Origin: Nymphalis io
Taxonomy: Eukaryota; Arthropoda; Insecta; Lepidoptera; Nymphalidae
Reading direction: 5' to 3'
Length of the DNA: 64,000 nucleotides
Assembly: GCF_905147045.1 (NCBI RefSeq)
Contig: NC_065905.1
Span: forward strand, 4,898,001 to 4,962,000
Each line of letters begins with the position of its first letter. Positions within the stretch are counted from its first letter, which is position 1. The notes under the pieces are model-generated. The model worked only from the letters and a program-made list of their open reading frames with translations. It was not told the DNA's origin and did not search any database. Position numbers and translations under genes: made by a program. This document shows, one piece after another, positions 35,001 to 43,658 of the stretch.

Positions 35001-38000
35001 GCCAATTCCGAGATTAGAACCAAGGATTACATCCCAGGTCGGGCTAATAAAAAGTTACTAGATTTTTCTATCGAAAAGTAACAGGCCGAAGTCTGGAAGT
35101 ACACTTGCCTCGTGCAGTTGTTTCTGCACCTGAATTCTCTCTGGTCGTGTCGGATTGCCACCCCTTTGAATTATGGGAGCTGGGGGGGAGGGTCTAAGAG
35201 AGTTCATCTATATTTGCGCACACACTTTTGCACTATAATATGTCATGCGCGGTTAGCTAATATCTCTTGAGATTGACCACCGTGGGCTAAATCGATCTGG
35301 AGGACATCATATTGTTAATAACTGTGGTTTCAAAGACCCATTTTTTAAAATATAAATATATCATGGGTTGTTTTCAAAGCCATTAATGATATTGTAATTG
35401 CAATTACAATATTGCAATTACAATATCATTAATGGCCTAACCCGCATTGGAGCAGCGTGGTGGAATAAGCTCCAAGCCATCCCCCAAAAGGGAGAGGAGG
35501 CCTTAGCCCAGAGGGACAATTACAGGCTGTTAGCTACTTCATTACAATTACTTATTTGTATTTACGTACAAAACTTTCTCTTGTGACCATCTCATTAAAT
35601 GAGACTCAAAATTAATTATTCAAATCAGACTTGTAGTTCCAAAGATTTGTGCGTAGAACCTTACGAACACTCCAGTTTACAATACATGTACTAATGCATT
35701 AATCTAGCAAAAAGATTTATTTAAATCTAACTGGCAGGTCCCGAGATAAAAGCGTTCAAAAAAAAACTATCTAATAACAATAGAAATATATATTATAAAC
35801 AGCGTTTAAAAACATTTATCTAAAGCATATAAAAGAATAATTATGTAAAATGTTTAGGTAGAAAGACTGACAGGCATAACGAAAGAATCCTAATGTCATT
35901 ACGCAGGTGAACAACCTATTGTAACATACACGGCCTTGACTTGAATGCAATTGCTCGACTAATTTCATTATATAGATGTTTTTGTATGTAAAACACATCA
36001 ATTTTACATGCTTTTTTTCAATGTTTGTATGTGATTTCGAAAATCGTGATATCGTTAGGTCAAACGTTTTAAGAATTTTAAATTTCGACGGACTTCGAAA
36101 TTTAAATTCAAAATGTGTTCTATTAAGTAATACTTTATAAGTATTATGTACTGTTATAAATGTAAGACGTAAACACGGAATTAAGTATAACCAGTTCGAG
36201 TTATATCTTAGTGGATATTTTTTATAATTTAGCATTGAAATGTTTCTAAAAATCATTGCATATGCATGCATTACCTCAATGTCATTACGTTTTAAAAATA
36301 ATAATTATATGAATCATGTAAATCGAAGATGATTTATATTGTGTCAGTTATGAACGTATTGCCTTGATAAAGTTTCTAACCAACGAAAGGTACACTGTAC
36401 TCTATCCTCCTCCCGACTCTTTCGGATCCTTCGTTATCTGACCTAGATTAAAACGAATTGACCTGTTAGTTGATGCTAACTGAAGCCCAGGTAAGAGAAA
36501 CCTCGATGTTCATATCCAGTCTGAGGTCTCTGATACTGAATTACAAATATTTTCATAGACTTAAATGTATAGAACAAGAATAAATAGGTATAAACGACTG
36601 CCTGGATTTGTTAACGTACTTTTTAATTACAAGTAAAGCTAATATTTAATGTTTAAATCTATTAAATGTCTAAAGGAATCTATTCGTATGTTATCGTAAT
36701 GTTTTTCATGACATCAGTCTTTATAATATATAAAGGAAACTGTAACGTCAAAACAGTTATCACTTATAAAGATTTAATTACAATACAAAAGTTTTGAATC
36801 AAATGAGAAAAATTGTGTTATTAATTTATTAATTTTATAATGGTTTTCTGATTTTTTTTTTTGTATAAGGTTCCGTATATATCTACTTCTTTCTATTATT
36901 TTATTGAATTTCAAATTCTATATGTATACATTTGACATCACACACTACACTTCATATCTAACTATATACTAGCTTTTAGATAATGAACTCAGTTATATCA
37001 GTTAACGTGATACATATTAGAATAATTTTAAGTTAACTACTTTTTTTAATTATTTTCTTTTTAATTCTGTGACTCATATACTCGTGTATACATATCTCAT
37101 TTGGACGAGAACAAGTCGGTAGTCGAAACTGCGATATCCCTAAATATGGTTTCCAGAAGGCGCGTAGCCTCTGCACCAGACGACCATCACTTAATGCCAA
37201 GTAAAACAGGTCCCGGTAAACAATAAATAACAAAAATGCCGGATGATGTTCGTCGTCGAAACAAATTGCTCGTTATAATTAATGCCTCAAACGTAACCAA
37301 CGCCATACTATTTCCTTATTGCGATCGGTTCCACGGAATTACGTAAGTTTTGCTGACGCTAACACTTAATAATAAAGAAATTAATTTACCTTTGTTGCTA
37401 ACAGTCCACAGATTGCTCTGATTGTTCTTTTTCGATTTGTTATCTCTAAGCATTAGAATATCAGGTATTTTATTGTGCTTATTATCTTTAGGTATAACGT
37501 CTGGTGATCTTTCAACATTCACCCTCACGAATTCGCCCTTAAGTATCTTTGGAGTTTCTTTGTTGATAAGCAGTGGAGGCGGAGGAGCTTTAGATTTTTT
37601 GTGAAACAATCGCTTCTTCTCCGGTTTACTTGGTATATCTATATCTGTATAAATAACACTATCTATTTCACCATGATCTCTCTCGTTTTTTAATCCAATC
37701 AGACTTAGTGGTTGCTCGTACCGCGTGCTGTAGCCCTTCTGCTGCACAGATATATGAGTTATACCGTCATTGTCGACGGTCTGCATCAGATCGAACTCAG
37801 ATCGCGTCTTATCAATCAAATTGTAATCGTCGACGCCATTGTTCCTATTGTTGTACGAATCGACGTTTTTCTTTTTGGAAAACAAGCTGTCGCTACTGTA
37901 ACTGTTCCTTGTCAATCTGTTTCGCATTTTGAAATATTTATAAGTAAAATAGATTCTTTTGAAATCCTGTTCGTTTTCAAATCGAAGAGCGATGGCCTCT

Positions 38001-38345
38001 TTGTTTGAATTCTTTGTAATGTAAAAAACCAGCGTGTTTTCACAATTCGGATAGTTGTCAATGTTGACACAGTTCGCGATGTCGTCAATACAGATGTTCT
38101 CTTGCTTGCCGGCCTTTATATCGTAATCTTTGATCAGCTTTTGTTTATCATCTTCATTGCTATCATCCTTTGTAAGTAGTTGTAGCTGATCTTTTTCGTT
38201 AAAACCCACAATGGTGCTGTAATTGTGATTTGATTTACTAATGGCCGATATGTCCAGCTGTTGATTAGTATTGTGTAGCTTCTGACGGGTCAATATTGCA
38301 GCTAAGCCGCCACACCGGCTGCCTTTCTTAACCGTCATTATTGAT
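22428..38345 (-). CDS. Unrecognised 514-residue protein (two coding exons)
   Basis: Exon 37390-38338 (316 codons plus one base) and exon 22428-23023 join through AAAG|GTAAAT and ttccag|TGACC in matching phase. This removes a 14.4 kb intron and makes an uninterrupted 514-residue frame. I do not recognise the family. The N-terminus is basic (MTVKKGSRCGG). Residues about 101-140 (TLVFYITKN, EAIALRFENE, DFKRIYFTYKYFK) look like two strands and a helix, as at the end of a PH/PTB-type fold. Then come polar, serine- and lysine-rich stretches, a PPPP run near 252-255, and a basic proline-rich C-terminal half. The last 14 residues include KKVTF (501-505), which fits the RVxF docking pattern for protein phosphatase 1. 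There are no signal peptide or membrane segments. A 3' splice site (gtccacag, exon from 38345) lies just before the ATG, so an upstream 5' UTR exon is expected. Confidence 0.75.
23090..23386 (-). repeat. Metulj-like SINE, full copy
   Basis: Complete minus copy in the 14.4 kb intron, close to the acceptor of exon 2; slight change in the B box. Confidence 0.85.
23387..24149. other. Intron, AT-rich
   Basis: No gene or clear repeat. Confidence 0.5.
24150..24300 (-). repeat. Metulj-like SINE, strongly diverged
   Basis: Keeps 'cacgagatgaattat', 'acaaattaagcacgtg' and a trace of the head. Confidence 0.45.
24796..25018 (-). repeat. Metulj-like SINE, head missing
   Basis: Tail 'cctgtgaatgtcccattgctgg' to 'gaacatgaaaattcac'; the tRNA head is absent (5' truncation). 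Confidence 0.8.
25019..25539. other. Intron, AT-rich
   Basis: No feature recognised. Confidence 0.5.
25540..25668 (+). repeat. CR1-like 3'-tail repeat, 3' end only
   Basis: Retains 'cacttcccatcaggaagcc', 'ctagtccgcctac' and the A-rich tail. Confidence 0.6.
26217..26352 (+). repeat. CR1-like 3'-tail repeat, 3' half
   Basis: From 'taacatcttagttctgaaga' to 'gtcagtccacctac', worn. Confidence 0.65.
26404..26704 (+). repeat. SINE family B
   Basis: Head 'ctcgttggtctagtggctag' to tail 'gattggaggacatcatcata'; internal part shortened. Confidence 0.8.
26870..27050 (+). repeat. Unnamed dispersed repeat (family U)
   Basis: 'gttgacaaccgactta' to 'gtttatacaggatagcc', the reverse complement of the 61735-61935 copy in order and spacing. 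Confidence 0.6.
27051..27536. other. Intron, AT-rich, with T-run
   Basis: Ends in a 16-base T run (27520-27535) that is the A tail of the LINE on the other strand. Confidence 0.5.
27557..27593 (-). other. LINE 3' UTR hairpin
   Basis: GACTCTACT and CCAC pair with GTGG and AGTAGAGTC, with one bulged A and a loop containing TTACCATCAG. The same core is in the dead copy and, as CCACTTACCATCAGGTGG, in the CR1-like tail repeats. LINE 3' hairpins of this sort are where the RT recognises its template. Confidence 0.75.
27637..30657 (-). CDS. LINE ORF2: endonuclease and reverse transcriptase, intact frame
   Basis: 1006 residues without a stop. The endonuclease domain (about 50-270) has TETQ with Glu83, LGDFNAHHESW with Asp190 and Asn192, and SSDHSLIS with Asp264-His265. 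The reverse transcriptase (about 500-780) has GPDGIP, PANYRPIAITSVLCKV, QYGFRPKRST, SLDISKAFDRV with Asp638, motif B at 694-699 reading GVPKGS, and YADDS (722-726). The C-terminal region has SCVEYCSHLWDG and the RLQRRAVRIIGD block usual in jockey/CR1/L2 elements. RT motif B normally reads PQGS, as in the dead copy, so the Lys is unusual and may impair the enzyme. The protein would nick DNA and copy its own RNA in the nucleus. Translation may begin at the second Met (residue 29, MVAQ), which is where the two copies start to agree closely. Confidence 0.92.
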   Translation of the reverse strand: MGKHASILCPSLSWQYVARLTSLFLIFPMVAQIRNNGRSAVHTPTIPTLFEVEFSNIRGLHSDLNAVHHHLETARPAMLFLTETQILRPADTSYLNYPGYTLEESFKVKAGVCLFVRTDVCCHRLRCLEDPSFSMLVVRVDLVRQSRVYVCLYRSYNGDLETSRLFDHLSRVADAAQEQFPNAELVFLGDFNAHHESWLKSLKTDHAGRTAHAFALTHDLTQLVDQPTRIPDIDGQAPSLLDLLLTSHPVEYQVVVQAPLGSSDHSLISTRVPQAKLPPLAVCKRRVWHYKSADWDGMRDYYASVPWKDRCFSGNDPSASAAAVAGGIMLGMEYYIPSSDLVSRSTRNRWFTRECADAVSSKQAAYRKWINGCISGASNVDSLKANYNKNSKSCRKAYTRADAQRIVQIGHDLVSHPRGSRSFWRLTKSVQNNFCQPSLPPLRNPDGSLAHSPQEQADLLAKLFADNSVIDDCSAMPPTIPACGHTMPDIKIRQRDVRAELQSLDVRKASGPDGIPAIVLKKCAAELPPVLTRLFQLSLSSGSVPEAWRRANVQAVPKKGDRSDPANYRPIAITSVLCKVMEWILNNQLIHYLEDHCLINDRQYGFRPKRSTGDLAYVTHLWGEAIDKHGESLAVSLDISKAFDRVWHRSLLSKLPAYGLPAQLCTWIASFLHKRSLRVLVDGCASQFYVVNAGVPKGSVLSPTLFLLHINDMLSLGNIHCYADDSTVHGGYHGRAVAGRAETEERRENLVIELDRTLELIAKWGSDNLFEFNAKKTQVCALTAKKSTFSPLPSLCGTPLVMQSKIAMLGIDVRCDLSPRDYIEAVIKTASRKLGVLNKVRRFFTPQQLCLLYKIHVRSCVEYCSHLWDGSAKYLLEALDRLQRRAVRIIGDVKVTNTLEPLQLCREIAALSAFYRLYHGECSEELFSLIPASPFLLKSTRAGSRCHRLTVTSIPSRTKKFGNSFLCRTSKKWNSLPAHVFPSSYNPGSFKRGVKRHLAGRQGEGG
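30777..30809. repeat. Perfect 14-bp fold-back at the LINE 5' junction
   Basis: Arms 30777-30790 and 30796-30809 with loop TGGTG. The inner arm matches the dead LINE copy near 3879-3892; the outer arm is its inverted duplicate and is absent there. Confidence 0.9.
30976..31140 (+). pseudogene. Pogo-like transposase N-terminus (helix-turn-helix remnant)
   Basis: 54 codons starting at ATG 30976. The product has a psq-type helix-turn-helix: a basic start (MKKPELTELQIAIVKTLLEQ), then KRSAATAIGISESCLRKRL, then SMGRY and a stop. In pogo/Tigger transposases the sequence after MGRY goes on into a second DNA-binding helix and the DDE domain, which are missing. It is most likely a truncated transposon piece, though a small stand-alone DNA-binding peptide cannot be ruled out. 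It lies 166 bases from the LINE 5' end. Just downstream, a repeated 'acttacccc' motif (31183-31211) may belong to the same element. Confidence 0.55.
31215..31775. other. Intron, AT-rich
   Basis: Nothing recognised. Confidence 0.5.
31779..31865 (+). repeat. tRNA-like SINE head (unassigned)
   Basis: 'ctcggtggctaagtaacggg' (A-box-like) and 'gggtttgattcccgcg' (B-box-like) with spacing near that of a tRNA. No full cloverleaf with a clear anticodon arm, so a SINE head or tRNA relic. Confidence 0.4.
32055..32222 (+). repeat. CR1-like 3'-tail repeat, 5' half
   Basis: 'ggtggtagggctttgtgcaa' to 'aatatcttagtttgtcgg'; the 3' end with the hairpin is gone. Confidence 0.75.
32375..32505 (+). repeat. Common lepidopteran repeat end ('atcaaaaccg' type)
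   Basis: 'ccaaatatcatcaaaaccgc', 'tttagccgtggaagcagaca' and 'ttactttcgcattga' follow a very common lepidopteran non-autonomous repeat; related piece at 40985-41145. Confidence 0.5.
32506..33870. other. Intron, AT-rich
   Basis: No gene or repeat identified. Confidence 0.5.
33871..33981 (-). mobile_element. 111-bp orphan fragment of LINE ORF2 3' end
   Basis: Identical over all 111 bases to 27611-27721. It covers the end of ORF2 and the first bases of the 3' UTR but lacks the hairpin and the A tail. Confidence 0.92.
33982..34426. other. Intron, AT-rich
   Basis: A 'atatagccataaaattatg' type segment occurs twice (near 34318 and 34366). Confidence 0.5.
34427..34640. repeat. Rearranged Metulj-like SINE
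   Basis: Head 'gccgagatggtccagtggc' in plus orientation is followed by the tail in minus orientation ('ttgttgtcccacgtatgggc', 'cacgctgc', 'agatttcctcaagatgtttt'). It is an inverted or twice-hit copy. Confidence 0.55.
34966..35311 (+). repeat. SINE family B
   Basis: Full length, 'ctgccttgttggtttagtgg' to 'gatctggaggacatcat', with small internal insertions. Confidence 0.8.
35379..35436. repeat. 24-bp perfect inverted repeat
   Basis: Arms 35379-35402 and 35413-35436, spacer ATTACAATAT. It directly precedes the truncated SINE at 35437. Confidence 0.9.
35437..35535 (+). repeat. Metulj-like SINE, 3' third only
   Basis: 'aacccgcattggagcagcgt' to 'caggctgtta'; starts exactly at the edge of the inverted repeat. 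Confidence 0.8.
35536..37389. other. Intron, AT-rich
   Basis: No convincing gene. A good donor-like CCCAG|GTAAGAG near 36491 stands alone without an open frame. Confidence 0.45.
37390..38345 (-). CDS. 514-residue protein, exon 1 of coding region
   Basis: ATG at 38338, seven bases after a polypyrimidine acceptor (tttttgtccacag). 949 coding bases, donor AAAG|GTAAAT. Contains the putative PH/PTB-like segment and the polyproline run. Reading on past the donor ends 24 codons later. Confidence 0.78.
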
Positions 38346-38780
38346 CTGTGGACAAAAAAAAATACAGATTAAATTTCATATTTATACTAAAATAAGTATT
38401 TATAAATAGGTTGTTTATATCATTTAATAAAAGTGGGAATTGGATTACTAGCAAATAGTAAAATGTTCATAACTAACTTTCTTGATAAAATAAAAAATAA
38501 ATTGGAATAAGACTTTAATTCTAATATTTTCTATTCAGATATCAATTTAAGTTATTTATTTATTTTTAAACCTATCCAACAAGCTATACCTACTAAATTT
38601 AATAAGGAATAAAAGCCATGTGATTGCAAATATATGAACACCCAATTATAAGAGAACACAATACGCGATACATAATATTAAAAAGTGTGACAATGGCCTA
38701 TAATACTAATTAAAAAAATTTGAAAGAAATATATATATCAACTGTATCAGTTCACTGTAATTATAACAATTTTAAACAGT
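38346..38780. other. AT-rich upstream or intron sequence
   Basis: Nothing recognised beyond the acceptor. Confidence 0.5.
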
Positions 38781-39067
38781 TTACTGGTGGTAGAGCTTTG
38801 TGCAAGCTCGTCTGGGTAGGTACCACCCACTTATCAGATATTCTACCGCAAAACAACAGTACTTGGTATTGTTGTGTTCCGGTTTGAAGGGTGAGTGAGC
38901 CAGCGTAATTACAGGCACAAGTGACATAACATCTTAGTTCCCAAGGTTGGTGGCGCATTGGCGATGTAAGCGATGGTTAACATTTCTTACAATGCCAATG
39001 GGCGTTGGTGACCACTTACCATCAGGCGGCCCATATGCTCGTCCGCCTTCCTATTCTATAAAAAAAG
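38781..39067 (+). repeat. CR1-like 3'-tail repeat, best full copy
   Basis: About 285 bases: starts 'ttactggtggtagagctttg', then 'gggtaggtaccacccac', 'cagatattctaccgcaaaac', 'tgttccggtttgaagggtga', 'gcgatgtaagcgatggtta'. It ends with the hairpin core CCACTTACCATCAGGCGG (39012-39029), 'gctcgtccgcct' and 'attctataaaaaaa'. The final ATTCTATAA resembles CR1-type tails. All copies begin near the same base, as a SINE would. Other copies: 1803, 12311, 15249, 25540, 26217, 32055, 47299, 51100, 51770, 59931. Confidence 0.85.
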
Positions 39068-39811
39068 TAAATAATGAAATTTGTTAAGTTATTAAAAAAT
39101 TAAATAAAACCCATCTTCCTCGAACGTTAAGAAATATATAATATCATTAAAAATTCGTATATAACATTTACATATTATTATTCAGAACTCGTTTCAATTT
39201 AAATAATAAAAAGTACTTATACCCGAATAGAGAGATAAAATTTCGCATAAGCCTTAAAACAAGAATTTAATATAAAGAAACAATTGAGTAATAAATAGAA
39301 AGCATAAGAATTGTGACAGAAAACTTTTTTTTTGAATAACACGTGCCTTGTGTCTCTGGGAAATAAAACACACGTGTGACAATTAATTCTCAGCTGAGAA
39401 TACGGTTCGAGTACCAAGATACAGCGACCGTTGAATACATTGTGCCTTTATTATTATTGTTCTTGTATGTATAAACATCCATATTTAACGCACTTTCTTA
39501 AATTTAATTAGTTATCACAATAGTAAAAGAATGAAATTATATCACTTAGAAGATAATAATAATTGTTTGTTTACATATAAAAGTCAATATATGTGTAACT
39601 GATTCAATATGTTGTACGCCTAAATCATTGAACTGACTTGAATGATGGAAAGCTTAAAACCCAACGCTGTTTTTTTTTCTATGGGAAGAATTATAATATA
39701 TTTATTTCACGATAAAATAATAAGAAAAAATGTTAAGATGTTTTGTTTTTTTTTTCAAACGGAACAATAGACCGAATATAAATATTTATTTATAAGTTTT
39801 TTTTATAAAAA
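39068..39811. other. AT-rich spacer
   Basis: No feature recognised. Confidence 0.5.
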
Positions 39812-40113
39812 AGCCGAGATCGCCCAGTGGTCAGAGCGCGTGATTCTTAACCGATGATCGTGGGTTCAAACCCGGGCTAGCACCACTAAATTTTCATGCG
39901 CTCAATTTGTGATTATAATTCATTTCGTGCTTGACGGTGAAGGAAAACATCGTGAGGAAACCTGCATGTGTCTAATTTCACTGAAATTCAGTCACATGTG
40001 TATTCCACCAACCCGCATTGGAGCAGCGTAGTGGAATAAGCTCCAAATCCTTCTCCTCAAAAAAGGAGAGGAGGCCTTAGTCCAGCAGTGGGACATTCAC
40101 AGGCTGTTACTGG
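39812..40113 (+). repeat. Metulj-like SINE, full copy
   Basis: Near-consensus, with intact A box 'gcccagtggtcagagc' and B box 'gggttcaaaccc'. Confidence 0.88.
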
Positions 40114-40674
40114 ACTACTGGAAGTTTTTTTTTCTAAATGTTATTCAAAGCAACTGAGCCCCGCTCCTCTAACGCGTGGGGAAGCTGAGGCGAAAACTAT
40201 ATATAACTATATATACTAATCTGTTTCCCGCTTTCCGCCTCACACGTGTACCAGCAGATCCGGATATGATTTTGTTATTGATAAAAATGCATTACATATT
40301 TATCATTTCCGATAGTGTATGCTAATTGTGTGGGTAGGTGATATTCATTTGAAATTCAATAATTTTATTTACCTTGACAACTGATATAGGAAAAATTAAA
40401 GTATTTATTAAAATATAGATTTAATTATCAGTTATATAAATCAATCGATTTTTGGTTTTTTTTTTTGCGTAATATCATGTCATACTTTACTTTAAGTGAA
40501 CCAAATTGTTTTGAATAATTATGTAACTAATATTTTAGACATCAAATATTCATATAAATCAGTATTCATATAAAGACCTGATACTGACTTGAAGCTTTTT
40601 TGGAAACAAATTCGATAACCAATGCACAAGTATGTGCTAGAACAGGTGCACTTTCTATCATCTCAGAGAAAAGA
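40114..40674. other. AT-rich spacer
   Basis: Nothing recognised. Confidence 0.5.
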
Positions 40675-40835
40675 GATCAGGCGTACCAACCTCGGGATTG
40701 TGTGCTTTCTGTAGCACGAACAACTTCCTACTTCCGAGCTCCTAATGAGAATTTCTTGACGGAAAAACCTGATAACATTTATTGAATTCGAACGTGGGAC
40801 CTAAAGATATGCAGCATATTAGCTAGCAAATGCAG
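40675..40835 (-). repeat. SINE family B, head part, diverged
   Basis: Minus orientation: 'ttcttgacggaaaaacc', then 'gaattcgaacgtgggacc' (B box region) and 'attagctagcaaatgcag' (A box region). Confidence 0.5.
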
Positions 40836-40984
40836 TTGTAAAAATAATGAATAATATAAAAAAAGAACATGAAAAACTATATTATTAAAGACATTTTCAA
40901 ACTAAAATATAGCCAAATAAACCTATTTGATTAGTTAATAGTCAAATATAAATGGGAACTTAAATTAATTTATATTTTATACTA

Positions 40985-41145
40985 ATTTTCACTCGCGGCT
41001 TCGTCCGCGTGTTATGTCGTGTGATATGCTCTTCCTTGGGATTCGAGCTTGCTTCACATCAAATTTCATCAAAATCGGTTCAGTGGCTTAGCCGTGAAAG
41101 CGTAACATAGAGACAGAGTTACTTTAATATATTAGTGTATATTAA
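40985..41145 (+). repeat. Common lepidopteran repeat end ('ctcgcggcttcgtccgcg' type)
   Basis: 'actcgcggcttcgtccgcgt', 'catcaaaatcggttcagtgg', 'ttagccgtgaaagcgtaac'. Worn relatives: 32375-32505, 44600-44860, 46090-46255 and short ends near 59755 and 63235. Confidence 0.6.
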
Positions 41146-41887
41146 AAGTCAGCCAGTTATCTTAAAACTTGAAATGTTTATTTCACTAGGCTATATGCAT
41201 AACAAAAAATTAAAAAAAAAAACACTTCCTTTCGCCCATCTTTTGACTTCAAGGTATTTTATTTTCCGAACCGATGATAGGTTTTTGCTTTAACTATCAA
41301 TTAATAAATAATTTATATAAAAAAGAATTATTTAATATATATTAATTGTACGTAAGTTGATTGACATTTTATATCACAAAATTTTCTTTTTTTTTCTTCT
41401 TGTTTTAAAACACGAATACGAAGCAATGTAAGCACAACATGCGGTTTCTAAGTTATAATCCGAATCTTTCTAATACAAATAAAACAATTGTCTCCCGTAT
41501 CAACAATCACCAGTTCTCAGAGACATTCAGTTTTCGCCATACAAATGTTTCTCACACGATTATACCGCTGTTTGTGTTCTCTTAAACCTTTAAATAGAAA
41601 GCTGGGGACGAAACTACGATAATTATGTGACGATTCTGGATAATTACGATTTGACATAATAATTTAGATAGCATTATAATTATACAAAGAAACTTCTGTT
41701 TGTGTTTAAATCTGAAGCAATGTTTTTTTTTATCTAGGCGCACGTTTGCGTCGACCTTTGCCAAACTAAGAAAGAAAAAATACAAAATAAGACAATTTAA
41801 ATTAAAGATCCTGAATAAACTAGTCGAAGAAAACGCATATAATTGTATTATTTAAGTATATTTAAAGTATAACATAAATACATAAAG
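41146..41887. other. AT-rich spacer
   Basis: Nothing recognised. Confidence 0.5.
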
Positions 41888-41978
41888 CCAGCAAACGTCT
41901 CACAGCGGGACAATAGCCTCTTTATTTTAAAAAGGAGTTGAAGCTTATTTAAATCCGTCACTCTAATGCGGGTTCATG
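41888..41978 (-). repeat. Metulj-like SINE, worn 3' part
   Basis: 'agcgggacaatagcctc' and 'actctaatgcgggttca' are the remaining landmarks. Confidence 0.45.
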
Positions 41979-42392
41979 ATCTAATTAAAATGTTTTTCAA
42001 TTACACTGATAGTATTGAATCTTTTTCGTTTTGTTTTTCTTAAATCAACACATTTTTATTTTAAATGAAATTGTTAAAATGGTATTATGTACTTTTGTAA
42101 TGTCACATGCTTTATCAATAGAAATCTTAGAAAAATACGAAGGTTTAGTTAAAGAAAATCTGGTTTTATATACTTAATTGATAGGTCACTACTAGGTCAA
42201 TAGCAAAAACGGCAAGTTCAACCTTTGGCAAAGCTCTTCCGAGTTTATAAATACACACATCGCCTAGCCTTGCCTTCTGTGTTACATATATGGACAGAAC
42301 ATATGTGGTTCAACCTTGATGTCTTATGTTTTATTAGCCCTGTGTATGAAATTTTAAATTTTATATATAATTTATATTATTTTCTTGTGTAG

Positions 42393-42533
42393 TTCCGGCA
42401 GAATGGAATAATAGCCGTTTGAAACCAGTGTTATCAGAATCAACTAATATCCGGTTACTTTATTCAAGAAATAAATCGCTTATGTATGGTAGAATTGTGT
42501 ATGAGGCGTTATTCAAAAACATCCATACAAAAT
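42393..42533 (+). CDS. Candidate internal exon of an unknown gene
   Basis: 141 bases between a T-rich acceptor (attttcttgtgtag) and a near-consensus donor (AAAAT|GTAAGTAT). One frame stays open throughout: two bases, 46 codons, one base, so it would enter and leave in matching phase. The peptide (PAEWNNSRLKPVLSE then TNIRLLYSRNK and YGRIVYEALFKNIH) has ordinary composition, not the Ile/Lys/Asn bias of chance frames here. No partner exon was found and the family is unknown. It could also be a chance match or a transposon exon. Confidence 0.3.
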
Positions 42534-42629
42534 GTAAGTATATAAGACATTATATGAAATATTATAAAGAATAATATGTTATAATAATTATAATAAACAT
42601 TTATTTCGACCAACACAGATAATAATTCC

Positions 42630-42846
42630 TTCACGGTGAAGGAAAACATCGTGAGGAAACCTGCATGTGTCTAATTTCACTGAAATTCTGCCACATATGT
42701 ATTCCACCAACCCGCATTGGAGCAGCGTAGTGGAATAAGCTCCAAACCTTCTCCTCAAAAAGAGGAGAGGAGGCCTTTAGCCCAGCAGTGGGACAAAGGC
42801 CTCACAGACATTCACAAGACATTCACAGACTGTTACGGTAAATAAT
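42630..42846 (+). repeat. Metulj-like SINE, head missing
   Basis: 5' truncated at 'ttcacggtgaaggaaaacat'. The tail has a small local duplication: 'gacattcacaagacattcac'. Confidence 0.82.
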
Positions 42847-43335
42847 AATTTACAAAACAAATTATATAATAATAATGGTGTATCACAACTAGGCTACTTT
42901 TATCGCAATTTTTTTTTTAATTTTGTGAATAACGCCGATGGTGTTTATATAAATAAATAAATAAATAAATAATTATGCTATAATTCGTTACACGTGTTTC
43001 GGAAAAGATAGGTTGGTATACAATAACTGTTCGTTAAATATAGAAATCTGAAATACATGGAATAAGATGATTTTTAAGCAATCGATTTAACTCTTAAACG
43101 ACTCGATCACGTATGGTGGTGGGAATCAACCCCACCAAAAAACCAGAAGCTTTCTCAAAAAGGATTGACGTTTGACCAGGGGAGTTGACCGTCAAAAAAT
43201 TCCAAGTACTTTATTCATTTCGCTTATACTTTGTATTAATCCTAATTAACATTATAAATGCGAAAGTGTGTTTGTTTGTGTAGTACGCTTTCACGTATTA
43301 ACTATTCAAACGATCTGCCTCGGATCAGCCAATGG
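42847..43335. other. AT-rich spacer with (AAAT)n
   Basis: An AAATA microsatellite at about 42950-42972; otherwise nothing. Confidence 0.5.
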
Positions 43336-43658
43336 CTGCCTCGTCGGTCTAGTGGCTAGATATCGGGCCAATAAAAAGTTATTGAGTTTTTCTGTCAGAA
43401 AATTTTCAGTAGCAGCCCAGGGTCTGGAAGTTAGAAGTGTGTACACTCCCGTGCTTCGGAAAGCACCTAAAGCCGCCGGTCCTGCGCCTGAACTCTTTCA
43501 GGCCGTGTCGAATTGCCATCCCATCTGGTTATGAGAATTAAGGAATAGAGAGTGCACCTGTGTTTGCGCACACACTTGTGCACCATAATATGTTCTGCGC
43601 AGTTGGCTAATCTATCTTGAGATTGGCCACCGTGGCCGAAATCAGTCTGGAGGACTCA
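43336..43658 (+). repeat. SINE family B lacking the B box
   Basis: The head 'tcggtctagtggctagatat' jumps straight to 'cgggccaataaaaagtta', so the roughly 45 bases with the B box are deleted; the rest is full length. Confidence 0.82.

Noticed and set aside
35816..36271. 151-codon minus frame
   Set aside because: Composition is that of chance AT-rich frames (Ile, Tyr, Asn, Lys, Phe) and no splice or domain signal supports it.
37033..37233. 66-codon minus frame in the long intron
   Set aside because: Some coding look in the middle, but no splice sites in a consistent phase and no family recognised.
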